NCBI RefSeq assembly: GCF_019219095.1
Contig: NZ_JAHUWH010000006.1
Location: forward strand, 124,001 to 188,000
Reading direction: 5' to 3'
Source of the DNA: Acidovorax sp. sic0104
GTDB taxonomy: Bacteria > Pseudomonadota > Gammaproteobacteria > Burkholderiales > Burkholderiaceae_C
Length of the DNA stretch: 64,000 bases
Shown: positions 46,838 through 54,900 of the stretch, piece after piece
Layout: every line of letters begins with the position of its first letter
How positions within the stretch are numbered: the stretch's first letter is position 1
Program-made: the position numbers and the translations under genes
Notes under the pieces: model-generated
Database searches by the model: none
Told to the model about the DNA's origin: nothing
The model's input: only the letters and a program-made list of their open reading frames with translations

Positions 46838-47737
46838 TCATGCCCGTCGCTGCGCCGCAAACCAGTCCCGCAGGAAGTCTGCCAGCGCCCGCGTCTTGGC
46901 CGACAGGTCGCTGCGCGTGGGGTACACCAGCGTCACGTCGGCCGCAGGTGGGACCCACGCGGGCAGCACGCGCACAAGGCGGCCTGCGGCCAGGTGGGTC
47001 GCCACGTCCCATTCGGAGCGCATGAGCACGCCGTGGCCTTCCAGGGCCCATGTGGTGGCGGCCGCGCCGTCGTTGGTGCTGAGCATGCCGCGCACCTTCA
47101 CGGTCTCCTGCCGCGCGCCCTGGTGCAGGTGCCAGGTGCCGTAGGTCTCGTCGCTCTCGCGGATCACGATGCACTGGTGGGCCAGCAGGTCGGCCGGCTG
47201 GGCGGGCTCGCCGGCCTGGGCCAGATAGGTGGGCGATGCGCACAGCAGCCGCTGGTTGGCCATCAGCCGCCGTGCCGTGAGGCGCGAGTCCGGCAGGTCG
47301 CCAAAGCGCACGGCGGCGTCCAGGCCTTGCTCCACCAGGTTCACCGGCCGGTCCGTCAGGTGCAGTTGGACCTCCACCTCGGGGTAGGCCCGGGCGAACG
47401 CCGACAGCGCGGGCGCGATGTGCACACGGCCAAAGCCCAGCGTGGCCGCCAGCTTGATCAGCCCCCGGGGCGAGCTGCGAGCGCCGGCCACCGTGCGCTC
47501 CAGCGCCTCCAGGTCGCCAAGGATGCGGGCGCCGTCGAGCAGGTAGGTCTCGCCCTCGGGCGTGAGGCGGATGCGCCGGGTCGTGCGGTGCAGCAGGCGC
47601 ACGCCCAGGCGGTGCTCCAGTTGCGCCAGGCGCCGGCTCACCGCCGGCGGGGTGATGCCCATTTGCTGCGCGGCCGCCGCCAGGCTGCCTTCCTTCATGA
47701 GGAGCGCAAAAAAGCGCAGGTCCGAAAAGCCGTCCAT
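46838..47737 (-). CDS. LysR-type transcriptional regulator
   Basis: A 299-residue regulator with an N-terminal winged helix (DLRFFALLMKEGSLAAAAQQ, then MGITPPAVSRRLAQLEHRLG, near residues 6-44) and a C-terminal periplasmic-binding-like effector domain. It is of the CrgA/PecT-like subgroup by its LLHRTTRRIRLTPEGETYL segment. Divergent from the Bug receptor gene with 113 bp between, containing an ATTCAT-N11-ATGAAT dyad fitting a LysR box. It most probably controls the receptor, hydrolase and LeuCD-type genes; the inducer is likely a compound handled by them. Confidence 0.92.
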   Translation of the reverse strand: MDGFSDLRFFALLMKEGSLAAAAQQMGITPPAVSRRLAQLEHRLGVRLLHRTTRRIRLTPEGETYLLDGARILGDLEALERTVAGARSSPRGLIKLAATLGFGRVHIAPALSAFARAYPEVEVQLHLTDRPVNLVEQGLDAAVRFGDLPDSRLTARRLMANQRLLCASPTYLAQAGEPAQPADLLAHQCIVIRESDETYGTWHLHQGARQETVKVRGMLSTNDGAAATTWALEGHGVLMRSEWDVATHLAAGRLVRVLPAWVPPAADVTLVYPTRSDLSAKTRALADFLRDWFAAQRRA

Positions 47738-47745
47738 GGTGCTTG

Positions 47746-47768
47746 ATTCATGCGTTGAATTTATGAAT
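47746..47768. promoter_or_regulatory. LysR-box candidate
   Basis: ATTCAT (47746-47751) and ATGAAT (47763-47768) form a perfect dyad with 11 bases between, 9 bp upstream of the LysR start and 83 bp before the Bug receptor start. Confidence 0.55.
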
Positions 47769-47850
47769 GAAGTAATTTTGACGGTATTTATGGCTTTGGA
47801 CATCACTCCTAAGATCCAAACCACAACACATACCGCAGGAGACAAGCCCC

Positions 47851-48858
47851 ATGACGACAGTTCCGACCCCCCGCCGCCGCCTGGCCAATGCCACCGTGGC
47901 CGCCGTGGCCGCCGCCACGCTCGCCCTGCTGGCGGCCCCCGCCGCCCTGGCCCAAGGCGCGGGCTACCCCGGCAAGGCCATCAAGCTGGTCGTGCCCTAC
48001 GCCCCGGGCGGCAGCGCGGACATCGCTGCGCGCATGGTGACGGACGAATGGGGCAAGGCCTTGGGCGGCTCGCTGTTCATCGAGAACAAGGGCGGTGCGG
48101 GCGGCAACATCGGCGTGGACATGGTCGCCAAGGCGCAGCCCGACGGCTACACCATCGGCCTGCAGACCGTGTCGCTGGCCATCAACCCCGCCCTCACGGC
48201 CCGGATGCCCTACGACACCCTGAAGGACCTCGCGCCCATCGGCATGGTCGCCAGCTCTCAGCACGTGCTGGTGGTCAACAACGCGGTGCCGGCCAAGAAC
48301 CTCAAGGAGCTGCTTGCGCTGCTCAAGGCCAAGCCGGGCCATTACTCCTACGGCTCGGCCGGGCCGGGCAGCACCTTTCACATGTCGGCCGAGCTGTTCA
48401 AGGCCGTGGCGGGCACGCCCATCGTCCATATTCCGTACCGTGGCGGCGGCCCGGCCATGATCGACACCATGTCGGGCCAGGTGGCGATGAGCTTCCCCGT
48501 GCTGTCGGCCGCGCAGCCGCACGTGCAGGTCGGCAAGCTGCGGGCTCTGGGCGTTACCGGCACGAAGCGCTCGGCGCTGATGCCCGATGTGCCCACCATT
48601 GCCGAGGCGGGCCTGCCGGGCTATGCGTTTGAAACCTGGTTCATCGTTTTCGCGCCCGCTGGCACGCCCCGCCCCATCATCGAGCGGCTCAACACAACAC
48701 TGAACCAGGCACTGGGCACCCCCGCGCTCAAGGAGCGCATGGCCAAGGACGGCTTCGACCCCATCCCCTCGACCCCCGAGCAGGCCCGCGCCCGGCTGGA
48801 GACGGAGATGCCGCAATGGGCCAAGCTCATCAAGGAGCGCGGCATCACGGCCGAATAG
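47851..48858 (+). CDS. Bug/TctC-type tripartite tricarboxylate transporter receptor
   Basis: A 335-residue periplasmic receptor with signal peptide (AAVAAATLALLAAPAALAQG). Family landmarks are AIKLVVPYAPGGSADIAARM near residues 48-67, IENKGGAGGNIGVDMVAKA near 79-97 and VHIPYRGGGPAMIDTMSGQV near 192. The PGGSAD and GGAGG loops bind the carboxylate ligand in characterised Bug proteins. No tctA/tctB membrane genes lie nearby, as is usual for Bug paralogues. It is the first gene of an operon with the hydrolase and LeuCD-type genes, so its ligand may be the substrate of that pathway. Confidence 0.94.
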   Translation: MTTVPTPRRRLANATVAAVAAATLALLAAPAALAQGAGYPGKAIKLVVPYAPGGSADIAARMVTDEWGKALGGSLFIENKGGAGGNIGVDMVAKAQPDGYTIGLQTVSLAINPALTARMPYDTLKDLAPIGMVASSQHVLVVNNAVPAKNLKELLALLKAKPGHYSYGSAGPGSTFHMSAELFKAVAGTPIVHIPYRGGGPAMIDTMSGQVAMSFPVLSAAQPHVQVGKLRALGVTGTKRSALMPDVPTIAEAGLPGYAFETWFIVFAPAGTPRPIIERLNTTLNQALGTPALKERMAKDGFDPIPSTPEQARARLETEMPQWAKLIKERGITAE

Positions 48859-48875
48859 ACCACTGCGACGACACC

Positions 48876-49778
48876 ATGACCACGACCCCGCTTTTCCCCG
48901 GCTTCAATGCCCACCGCCTGCCCACGCCCGACGGCCAGCACATCCATGCACTGGTCGGCGGCACGGGCCCGGCCTTGCTGCTGCTGCACGGCCACCCGCA
49001 GACATCGGCCATCTGGCACAAGGTGGCGCCCGTGCTGGCCCAGCACTTCACGCTGGTGCTGGCGGATTTGCGCGGGTATGGCGACTCGGCCAAGCCCGCC
49101 GGCGATGCCGAACATCTGCGCTACAGCAAGCGCACCATGGCCGCCGACATGCTGGCCGTGATGGCGCACCTGGGCCATGCGCGCTTTGCCGTGCTGGCCC
49201 ATGACCGGGGTGCCCGCGTGGCGCACCGCCTGGCGGCCGACCACCCCGAGGCCGTGCAGCGCATGGTGCTGCTGGACATCGCGCCCACGCTGGCCATGTA
49301 CGAGCAGACCAGCCAGGCATTCGCGCGCGCCTACTGGCACTGGTTCTTTTTGATCCAGCCCGCGCCGCTGCCCGAGCGCCTGATCGAGGCCGACCCCGCC
49401 GCCTACGTGCGCGACGTGATGGGCCGGCGCAGCGCCGGCCTGGCGCCGTTCGACGCACGGGCCCTGGCCGAGTACGTGCGCTGCCTGGGCCTGCCGGGCG
49501 CGGCCCACGGCTTGTGCGAGGACTACCGCGCCGCCGCCGGCATTGACCTGGTGCACGACAGGGCAGACCGCGATGCGGACCGCCAGCTCGCCATGCCGCT
49601 CCTGGCCCTGTGGGGCGAGCAGGGCGTGGTGCACCAGTGCTTCAAGCCGCTTGCAGAGTGGCAGCGCGTGGCGGCCGACGTGCGCGGCCACCCGCTGCCC
49701 TGCGGCCACTACATCGCCGAAGAGGCGCCCGAGGCGCTGCTCGGCGCCGCCTTGCCGTTCCTTCTCGCTGGCCAGTAG
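48876..49778 (+). CDS. Alpha/beta hydrolase, fluoroacetate/haloacetate-dehalogenase-like
   Basis: A 300-residue alpha/beta hydrolase whose active-site residues match fluoroacetate dehalogenase. They are nucleophile Asp110 with Arg111 and Arg114 (HDRGAR), acid Asp134 (LLDIAPTL), His155-Trp156 (YWHWFF), Tyr217 (EDYRAAAGIDLVHD) and catalytic His278 (CGHYIAEE). In the R. palustris enzyme these are D110, R111, R114, D134, H155, W156, Y219 and H280 (from memory of the literature). The fold opening HGHPQTSAIW and RGYGDS also agree. The predicted reaction is hydrolytic removal of halide from a 2-haloacid. It sits 18 bp after the Bug receptor and 25 bp before the LeuC-type gene. Confidence 0.88.
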   Translation: MTTTPLFPGFNAHRLPTPDGQHIHALVGGTGPALLLLHGHPQTSAIWHKVAPVLAQHFTLVLADLRGYGDSAKPAGDAEHLRYSKRTMAADMLAVMAHLGHARFAVLAHDRGARVAHRLAADHPEAVQRMVLLDIAPTLAMYEQTSQAFARAYWHWFFLIQPAPLPERLIEADPAAYVRDVMGRRSAGLAPFDARALAEYVRCLGLPGAAHGLCEDYRAAAGIDLVHDRADRDADRQLAMPLLALWGEQGVVHQCFKPLAEWQRVAADVRGHPLPCGHYIAEEAPEALLGAALPFLLAGQ

Positions 49779-49802
49779 CAGCACACAAAAACACACACCA
49801 CG

Positions 49803-51227
49803 ATGACCATGACCACCCCCACCACGCTCTACCAGAAGCTGGTCGCATCGCACACCGTGGCCGTTCTCGATGAACAGAACGTGCTGCTCTTTTGCGACCT
49901 GCACCTGATGAACGAATACACCAGCCCCCAGGCCTTCGCCGGCTTGCACGAGGCCGGGCGCGGCGTGCCTGTGCCGGGGCAGAACGTGGCGGTGGTGAGC
50001 CACATCATCCCCACCCACCCCGTGCGCTGGCGCACCATCCAGGACCCGCCCTCGGCCCTGCAGGCCAGCAACCTCAAGGCCAACTGCGACCGCCACCACA
50101 TCCCGCTGTTCGACACCAACGACCCGCTGCAGGGCATCGAGCACGTGATCGCGCCCGAGCACGGCATGGTGCGCCCGGGCATGGTCATCATCTGCGGCGA
50201 CAGCCACACCACCACCTACGGCGCGCTGGGGGCGCTGGGCTTCGGCATCGGCACGTCCGAGGTGGAGCATGTGCTGGCCACCCAGACCCTCGTCTACCGT
50301 CTCGCCAAGGACATGCGCATCCGCGTGGACGGCGCGCTGCCCACCGGCACCACGTCCAAGGACCTGATCCTCCTCATCATCAGCCGCATCGGCGCGCAGG
50401 GCGCGCGCGGCTTTGTCGTCGAATTCAGCGGCAGCGCCATCAGCGCCTTGTCGGTGGAGGCGCGCTTCACGCTGTGCAACATGGCAGTGGAAGCGGGTGC
50501 ACGCGGCGCGCTGATCGCCCCTGACGCCACCGCCATCGACTACGTGCTGGCCAAGGCCCCCGACATCACCGGCGGCGTGCGCGCGCAGGCCCTGGCCCAC
50601 TGGGCCACGCTGCACAGCGACGAAGATGCCGTGTTCGACGTGGAGCATGTGTTCGACGCGGCCGAGGTGGCCCCCTTCGTCACCTGGGGCACCAGCCCCG
50701 ACCAGGCCATGGCCGTCAACGCCACCGTGCCCCGGCCTGAGGACATCACCGACGACGTGCAGCGCGGCAGTGCCGAGCAGGCCCTGCGCTACACGGCCCT
50801 GTCCGCCGGCCAGCCGCTGGCGGGCGTACCGGTGCAGCACGTGTTCATCGGCTCGTGCACCAACGCCCGCATCGAAGACCTGCGCGAGGTGGACCGCATC
50901 GTCGGCAGCCGCCGCGTGGCCCCGGGCGTGCGCGCGATGGTCGTGCCCGGCTCGGGCGCGGTGAAGGCCCAGGCCGAGGCCGAAGGCATCGCCGCGCGCC
51001 TGGTGGCGGCCGGCTTCGAATGGCGCCAGCCTGGCTGTTCGATGTGCCTGGCCATGAACGACGACGTGCTGGCCCCGGGCCAGCGCTGCGCATCCACCAC
51101 CAACCGCAATTTCGAAGGCCGCCAGGGCAGGGGGGCGATCACGCACCTGATGAGCCCGGCCATGGCCGCCGCCGCGGCCGTCACGGGCTGCATCACGGAC
51201 GTCAGAACCCTGGAGGTGACCGCATGA
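49803..51227 (+). CDS. LeuC-type 3-isopropylmalate dehydratase large subunit homologue
   Basis: A 474-residue aconitase-family protein. Cluster-binding cysteines are in GSCTNARIEDL near residue 352 and in QPGCSMCLAMN near 412-415. GDSHTTTYGALGALGFGIGT near 132-151 and NFEGRQGRGAITHLMSP near 438 are the other signatures. The HLMNEYTSPQAFAGL opening parallels LeuC. Operon position, between a haloacetate-dehalogenase-like hydrolase and a small subunit and behind a Bug receptor, argues for a catabolic hydratase (for example of a substituted malate) rather than leucine synthesis. Overlaps the next gene by 4 bp (ATGA). Confidence 0.9.
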   Translation: MTMTTPTTLYQKLVASHTVAVLDEQNVLLFCDLHLMNEYTSPQAFAGLHEAGRGVPVPGQNVAVVSHIIPTHPVRWRTIQDPPSALQASNLKANCDRHHIPLFDTNDPLQGIEHVIAPEHGMVRPGMVIICGDSHTTTYGALGALGFGIGTSEVEHVLATQTLVYRLAKDMRIRVDGALPTGTTSKDLILLIISRIGAQGARGFVVEFSGSAISALSVEARFTLCNMAVEAGARGALIAPDATAIDYVLAKAPDITGGVRAQALAHWATLHSDEDAVFDVEHVFDAAEVAPFVTWGTSPDQAMAVNATVPRPEDITDDVQRGSAEQALRYTALSAGQPLAGVPVQHVFIGSCTNARIEDLREVDRIVGSRRVAPGVRAMVVPGSGAVKAQAEAEGIAARLVAAGFEWRQPGCSMCLAMNDDVLAPGQRCASTTNRNFEGRQGRGAITHLMSPAMAAAAAVTGCITDVRTLEVTA

Positions 51228-51892
51228 CCGCCGACCACAACCACGCCGCCGTGCGCGGCCACGCTGCCGTGCTCGACATCGCCAACCTCGACACCGACCA
51301 GATCATGCCCAAGCAGTTCCTGCGCGGCATCGACAAGTCGGGCCTGGCGCCGGGCCTGCTGTACGACCTGCGCTTTGACGGCGCCGGACAGCCGCGCGAA
51401 GACTTCGTGCTCAACCAGCCAGCCTTTGCCCGCACCGACGTGCTGCTGGCCGGCAGCAACTACGGCTGCGGCTCCAGCCGCGAGCATGCGGTGTGGGGCA
51501 TGCAGCAGTACGGCTTCAAGGCTGTGGTGGCGTCGAGCTTTGGCGAGATCTTCTACTCCAACGCCATGAACAACCGCCTGCTGCTGGCGATGGTGAGCGA
51601 GGCCGATGCCCAGGCCTTCATGCGCGAGGCTCGCGGCGCCGCCGGCCCGCTCGCCGTGGAGATCGATGTGGAGCAGCGCCAGGTGCGCACGGCAGGGCAC
51701 AGCGCGCCCTTCACCATCTCCGAGCGGCACAGGCGCATGTTCCTCGACGGGCTGGATGTGATCGGCGCGTCGCTCACCTACCGGGACCAGGTCACGGCGT
51801 TTGCCCAGCGCCACTGGGAGGCCCAGCCCTGGGTGAAGGATGTCGCGCTGCGCACGCGCGAGCGTCTTGCTGCGGCGGCCGGCCCGGCTTGA
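51224..51892 (+). CDS. LeuD-type 3-isopropylmalate dehydratase small subunit homologue
   Basis: A 222-residue swivelling subunit of the aconitase family. Key motifs are LDTDQIMPKQFLRGIDKSGL near residues 23-42, NYGCGSSREHAVWGMQQYGF near 79-98 (substrate-binding loop), and SSFGEIFYSNAMNNRLL near 105-121. The C-terminus DGLDVIGASLTYRDQVTAF is family-like. Its start overlaps the large-subunit stop (ATGA), so the two are translated together as a heterodimer. Whether it acts on 3-isopropylmalate or another hydroxy diacid cannot be told from sequence; context favours catabolism. Confidence 0.9.
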   Translation: MTADHNHAAVRGHAAVLDIANLDTDQIMPKQFLRGIDKSGLAPGLLYDLRFDGAGQPREDFVLNQPAFARTDVLLAGSNYGCGSSREHAVWGMQQYGFKAVVASSFGEIFYSNAMNNRLLLAMVSEADAQAFMREARGAAGPLAVEIDVEQRQVRTAGHSAPFTISERHRRMFLDGLDVIGASLTYRDQVTAFAQRHWEAQPWVKDVALRTRERLAAAAGPA

Positions 51893-51948
51893 GCGGCCCA
51901 GGTGCCCGGGCCGTGCGGCCCGCGTGCCTGGCTACCTGGCTACCCGGT

Positions 51949-51997
51949 GGCAGGCTTGGCCGCCTGCTGTTTACCTGGCGGCAGGCTTGGCCGCCTG
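51949..51997 (-). repeat. Local duplication at the 3' end of the PhnD-like gene
   Basis: GGCAGGCTTGGCCGCCTG occurs at 51949-51966 and 51980-51997, 31 bp apart. The inner copy encodes the final QAAKP region; the outer copy, beyond the stop, would encode the same residues. Confidence 0.85.
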
Positions 51998-52975
51998 CGC
52001 AGCCTTCTGGGTCTTGTTGTAGACCTCCATCACGGTGGCGAAGTCACGCTCGAAGTTGATGGGCAAAAAGGTGTCGTTGCCCGGCAGCAGCTGGCGCAGC
52101 TTGGGCGAGAAGCTGTAGCTGTACGAGCACTTCTTCACGCGCGCCTGCAGCTCGGGCGACACGTCCTTGCCCAGGGTCCAGGTCTCGGTCATGAAGGGCG
52201 GGCTTTCCCACAGCGTGCGAATGCTCGACCCCTTCACATCGCCCTTCACCACCATGCGCTGGTACAGGTCGCTGGCCACCGCAGCGGCGGGGTAGAAGCC
52301 GTGCATCACCCCGGTCACCGAGCGCTCGTGGCCGTTGGAGAACACCACCTCGTAGTTCTGGTCCGGCACCAGGCCAATGGCCGGGAACAGCGCGCGCGGT
52401 GCCAGGTTGCCCGAGTTGGACGTGGGCGTGGTGTGCGCGATCTTCTTGCCCACCAGGTCCTGCGGCTTGGTGAACGGGCTGTCCACCCGCGCGATCAGGA
52501 TCAGCTTGTACGAATTGCGCTGCCCGCTGGCCTTGTTGCCCGGCACGCCGAACGGCGCGGGCTGGCCGGCTGCGATGAGCTGCGGCACCAGGCCCGGGTT
52601 GACCTGGGCCAGTTGGGCCTTGCCCGCGATCAGGTTGTCTATGAGGTCCTTTTCGGGCAGCACGTCGATGTTGGTGCTGCGCTCCAGCGACTCGCCCTGC
52701 AGGTTCTGCAGGTCGATGTTGCCGCAGCGCGCCAGGTGGTTGAAGTAGTCGCCCCACAGCAGCATCGTCTCGCTCTTGGCATAGGTCTTGGGCATGGCCA
52801 CCACCAGCTTTTCGCGCGGGCCGCTGAAGGCGGGTGCCGGGGCCGCCGCGGCGCGTGCCGCAGCGGCGCGGGCCTGAGGGGTGGCGGCTGCATCCGTCTG
52901 TGCCAGCGCGGCCACCGGGCCGAGCGTGAGCGTGGTGCAGATCAAAAGTGCGCCGGAACGGGCATGGCAACGCAT
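51971..52975 (-). CDS. PhnD-like phosphate/phosphonate-type ABC substrate-binding protein
   Basis: A 334-residue periplasmic receptor: signal peptide (GALLICTTLTLGPVAALAQ), an Ala-rich linker to about residue 50, then the PhnD-type fold. Segments include LVVAMPKTYAKSETMLLWGD, LIAGKAQLAQVNPGLVPQLI, and KPQDLVGKKIAHTTPTSNSG near 170-189 (the family's Ser/Thr-rich ligand loop). No permease or ATPase genes are adjacent, so it is an orphan receptor or a sensor component. Its ligand could be a phosphonate, phosphite or unrelated anion. It is convergent with the LeuCD-type operon and divergent from the 53336 gene. Confidence 0.82.
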   Translation of the reverse strand: MRCHARSGALLICTTLTLGPVAALAQTDAAATPQARAAAARAAAAPAPAFSGPREKLVVAMPKTYAKSETMLLWGDYFNHLARCGNIDLQNLQGESLERSTNIDVLPEKDLIDNLIAGKAQLAQVNPGLVPQLIAAGQPAPFGVPGNKASGQRNSYKLILIARVDSPFTKPQDLVGKKIAHTTPTSNSGNLAPRALFPAIGLVPDQNYEVVFSNGHERSVTGVMHGFYPAAAVASDLYQRMVVKGDVKGSSIRTLWESPPFMTETWTLGKDVSPELQARVKKCSYSYSFSPKLRQLLPGNDTFLPINFERDFATVMEVYNKTQKAAQAAKPAAR

Positions 52976-53335
52976 GGTGTGTCTCCCTCAGGTGTGTGGT
53001 GGTGCTGCTGCCCGCGCGCGTGAATCGCCGGCCAGCCGGAGCCCGCCCTCTCTGGCGGGTTGTGCACTGCCGGTCCGACGGGCTGGCCCGATGGCTGGCG
53101 CGGCCGGCATGCAGCCACCGAGTATGCATGAAGCCTTCGCTTACAAATGCGCACGGCCATGGGCCGGGGTAACACGCGCGACTTGGGGCTCCGTGCGCGA
53201 GGGCGGTGCTCGGCAGCGTGGTTGACACCGCGTCAAGCGTCCTCGAGCGCGCTCTGGACAGGGTCGCGGGGGACAGTGCAGTGCAGGGCGGTAACAATTC
53301 GTGTACTCCAACGCACCGCTTGTTTTCTTTCAGCC
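52976..53335. other. 360-bp divergent intergenic region, no gene seen
   Basis: Must hold promoters for the PhnD-like gene and the 53336-58322 module. TTGACA occurs at 53222-53227 but no good -10 lies at the usual distance; TAACAAT occurs near 53292. No repeat family or clear dyad is visible. Confidence 0.5.
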
Positions 53336-54256
53336 ATGTCGCAAAACACCCATACCCTGCACCTCTTCTTTCAGGACCCCATCAAGCTCAAGACCGCCCA
53401 GCTGGTCTACCAGTACCTGAGCGCGGACAACACCGAAGAGGCGCAGCGCTGGGCGGACAAGCTGGGCGTGACGGACCTGGAGGCACTGTGGGACACGCAG
53501 TGGTTCAACCAGCAGGTGTCGGTGGCGCCCACCCATCTTCTGCTGTGCTTTGATACCGGCACGCATGACGACCTGCCCCTGCGCGCCCTGGAGGCCCTGT
53601 TCGTCCATGGCCTGCAGGCCGCCGTGCTGGAGGTCTTCTACGACCAGGTCGGCGAGACCGAGCGCCTGCACTTCGACCAGGGCCGCTGGGTGTCGCGCAA
53701 GGACTTCTTCGCCACCCACCCACAGTGGCGCGCCGTGGTGGAGCCCGCGCAAGAGCGCCACACCGCTGCCGAGGGTGGCGGGCGTGACGATGAGGGTGAT
53801 GAGGACGACCGCTACGGCTGCTCGAGGGACCCCAAAAAGCCCGTCGCGGTAGGCCAGATGCGCAAGGAAGCGGCCCAGCGCAAGAAAGAAGCCGAAGAAG
53901 CCGCGCAGGCCTTCATCGACATGGCCCGCGCCATGGGCAAGAGCGGCAAGTCGCCCGTGCAGGGTCTGATCGGGGTGCTGCTGCTGCGCGCAGCGTTCAA
54001 GGGCCTGCTGCAGGCGATGGCCTTCACGGTAGTCACCATCCTGCTTTTCAAGGGCATCTGGCTGTGGCTGGGCCTGGGCCTGGTACTGGCCATTGCGCTG
54101 CCGCTGTACTACGTGATGAGCGAATACAAGGACATCCACGGCGATGAGGATGAGGATGACGATGACAACGACGCCGAGGGAGGTGGCGGCGACGCGCCGC
54201 AGACCCTGTTGTCCGCTGGCGACGACACAGCCAGCACTCCCAGGCGCGCGCACTGA
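53336..54256 (+). CDS. Uncharacterised membrane protein with acidic regions (module gene 1)
   Basis: A 306-residue protein of no recognised family. Residues 1-145 form a soluble domain (HLFFQDPIKLKTAQLVYQYL, then THLLLCFDTGTHDDLPLRAL). Next is a very acidic stretch (GGRDDEGDEDDRYG near 151-164) and a Lys/Glu/Ala helix (RKEAAQRKKEAEEAAQAFID). Two hydrophobic segments follow (about 222-245 and 240-262: AMAFTVVTILLFKGIWLWLG, LGLVLAIALPLYYVM), then an Asp/Glu-rich tail (GDEDEDDDDNDAEGGGG). No signal peptide, so the first domain is probably cytoplasmic. It is 34 bp before the next membrane-protein gene, suggesting co-transcription. Start ATG 53336. Confidence 0.75.
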   Translation: MSQNTHTLHLFFQDPIKLKTAQLVYQYLSADNTEEAQRWADKLGVTDLEALWDTQWFNQQVSVAPTHLLLCFDTGTHDDLPLRALEALFVHGLQAAVLEVFYDQVGETERLHFDQGRWVSRKDFFATHPQWRAVVEPAQERHTAAEGGGRDDEGDEDDRYGCSRDPKKPVAVGQMRKEAAQRKKEAEEAAQAFIDMARAMGKSGKSPVQGLIGVLLLRAAFKGLLQAMAFTVVTILLFKGIWLWLGLGLVLAIALPLYYVMSEYKDIHGDEDEDDDDNDAEGGGGDAPQTLLSAGDDTASTPRRAH

Positions 54257-54290
54257 ACACGACGACTGACGACGAGGGAGCGATTCAAAG

Positions 54291-54773
54291 ATGCTGACAC
54301 AAATCGAATGGTGGGGCGGGCTGATCTTCGTGCTGGGCGCGGTCACGTACAAGCTCGTGATGGGCGCGCTCGAAAAGAAGGAAGAGGGCATCGACTGGTA
54401 TCGCTGGCTGATGCACGCGTTCTTCCTGATGCCTGCGGTGGTGCTGGCCGGGTACTTCTATCCGCTGGAGCAGACGGGGCTGCAGTATGGCTACCTGGGG
54501 GTGCTGGCGGCTTCGCTGGCCGTGGTGCTGGCTATGCTGGTGCAGGAGATCACCGGGGACGGACCTGAGGATGCGCACGACAAGGCCGACGGGGTCGAGA
54601 GGGAGGGAGAAGAAGAAAAAGAAAAAGAGAAGGAGCCGCAGCCGTCCGAAGAAGATGAAGAAACCGGCTGGCTGATGACGGTGGTGGGCGCACTGGTGCT
54701 CTACAGCCCGGTGCTGGTGGCCTGCGGTCTGGGCAGCCACAAGGCCTGGCCCATGGTGCAGCGGCTGCTGTGA
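54291..54773 (+). CDS. Uncharacterised four-helix membrane protein (module gene 2)
   Basis: A 160-residue protein with four hydrophobic segments: WWGGLIFVLGAVTYKLVMGA (7-26), WLMHAFFLMPAVVLAGYFYP (39-58), YGYLGVLAASLAVVLAMLVQ (66-85) and TVVGALVLYSPVLVACGLG (130-148). Between the third and fourth lies a strongly charged loop of Glu and Lys (EREGEEEKEKEKEPQPSEED, about 103-122). No family is recognised. The charged loop resembles in character the acidic tail of gene 1, which may interact. It follows gene 1 by 34 bp; the next gene begins 127 bp later after an eight-T run. Confidence 0.72.
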   Translation: MLTQIEWWGGLIFVLGAVTYKLVMGALEKKEEGIDWYRWLMHAFFLMPAVVLAGYFYPLEQTGLQYGYLGVLAASLAVVLAMLVQEITGDGPEDAHDKADGVEREGEEEKEKEKEPQPSEEDEETGWLMTVVGALVLYSPVLVACGLGSHKAWPMVQRLL

Positions 54774-54900
54774 GACAGCGCTGAGCGTGTCCCTGGAGGG
54801 CCGGGCGGCTGTGGCGCAGATCACAATCAGCGGTTGCCGGCCGGCCTTCTTTTTTTTCACATCTCCGATGCCCGGCGCTTGCGCGCCGACACCCCAGCCC

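Noticed and set aside
47778-47806. TTGACG at 47778-47783 as the -35 box of the Bug receptor promoter
   Set aside because: The expected -10 position reads CATCAC, too poor a match to support a promoter call.
48621-51146. 841-codon minus-strand frame opposite the hydrolase and LeuC-type genes
   Set aside because: Gly/His/Arg-rich shadow of well-supported plus-strand genes.
54848-54858. Eight-T run between module genes 2 and 3 as a terminator
   Set aside because: The preceding GCCGGCCGGC is self-complementary but leaves no room for a loop, so a functional terminator is doubtful.
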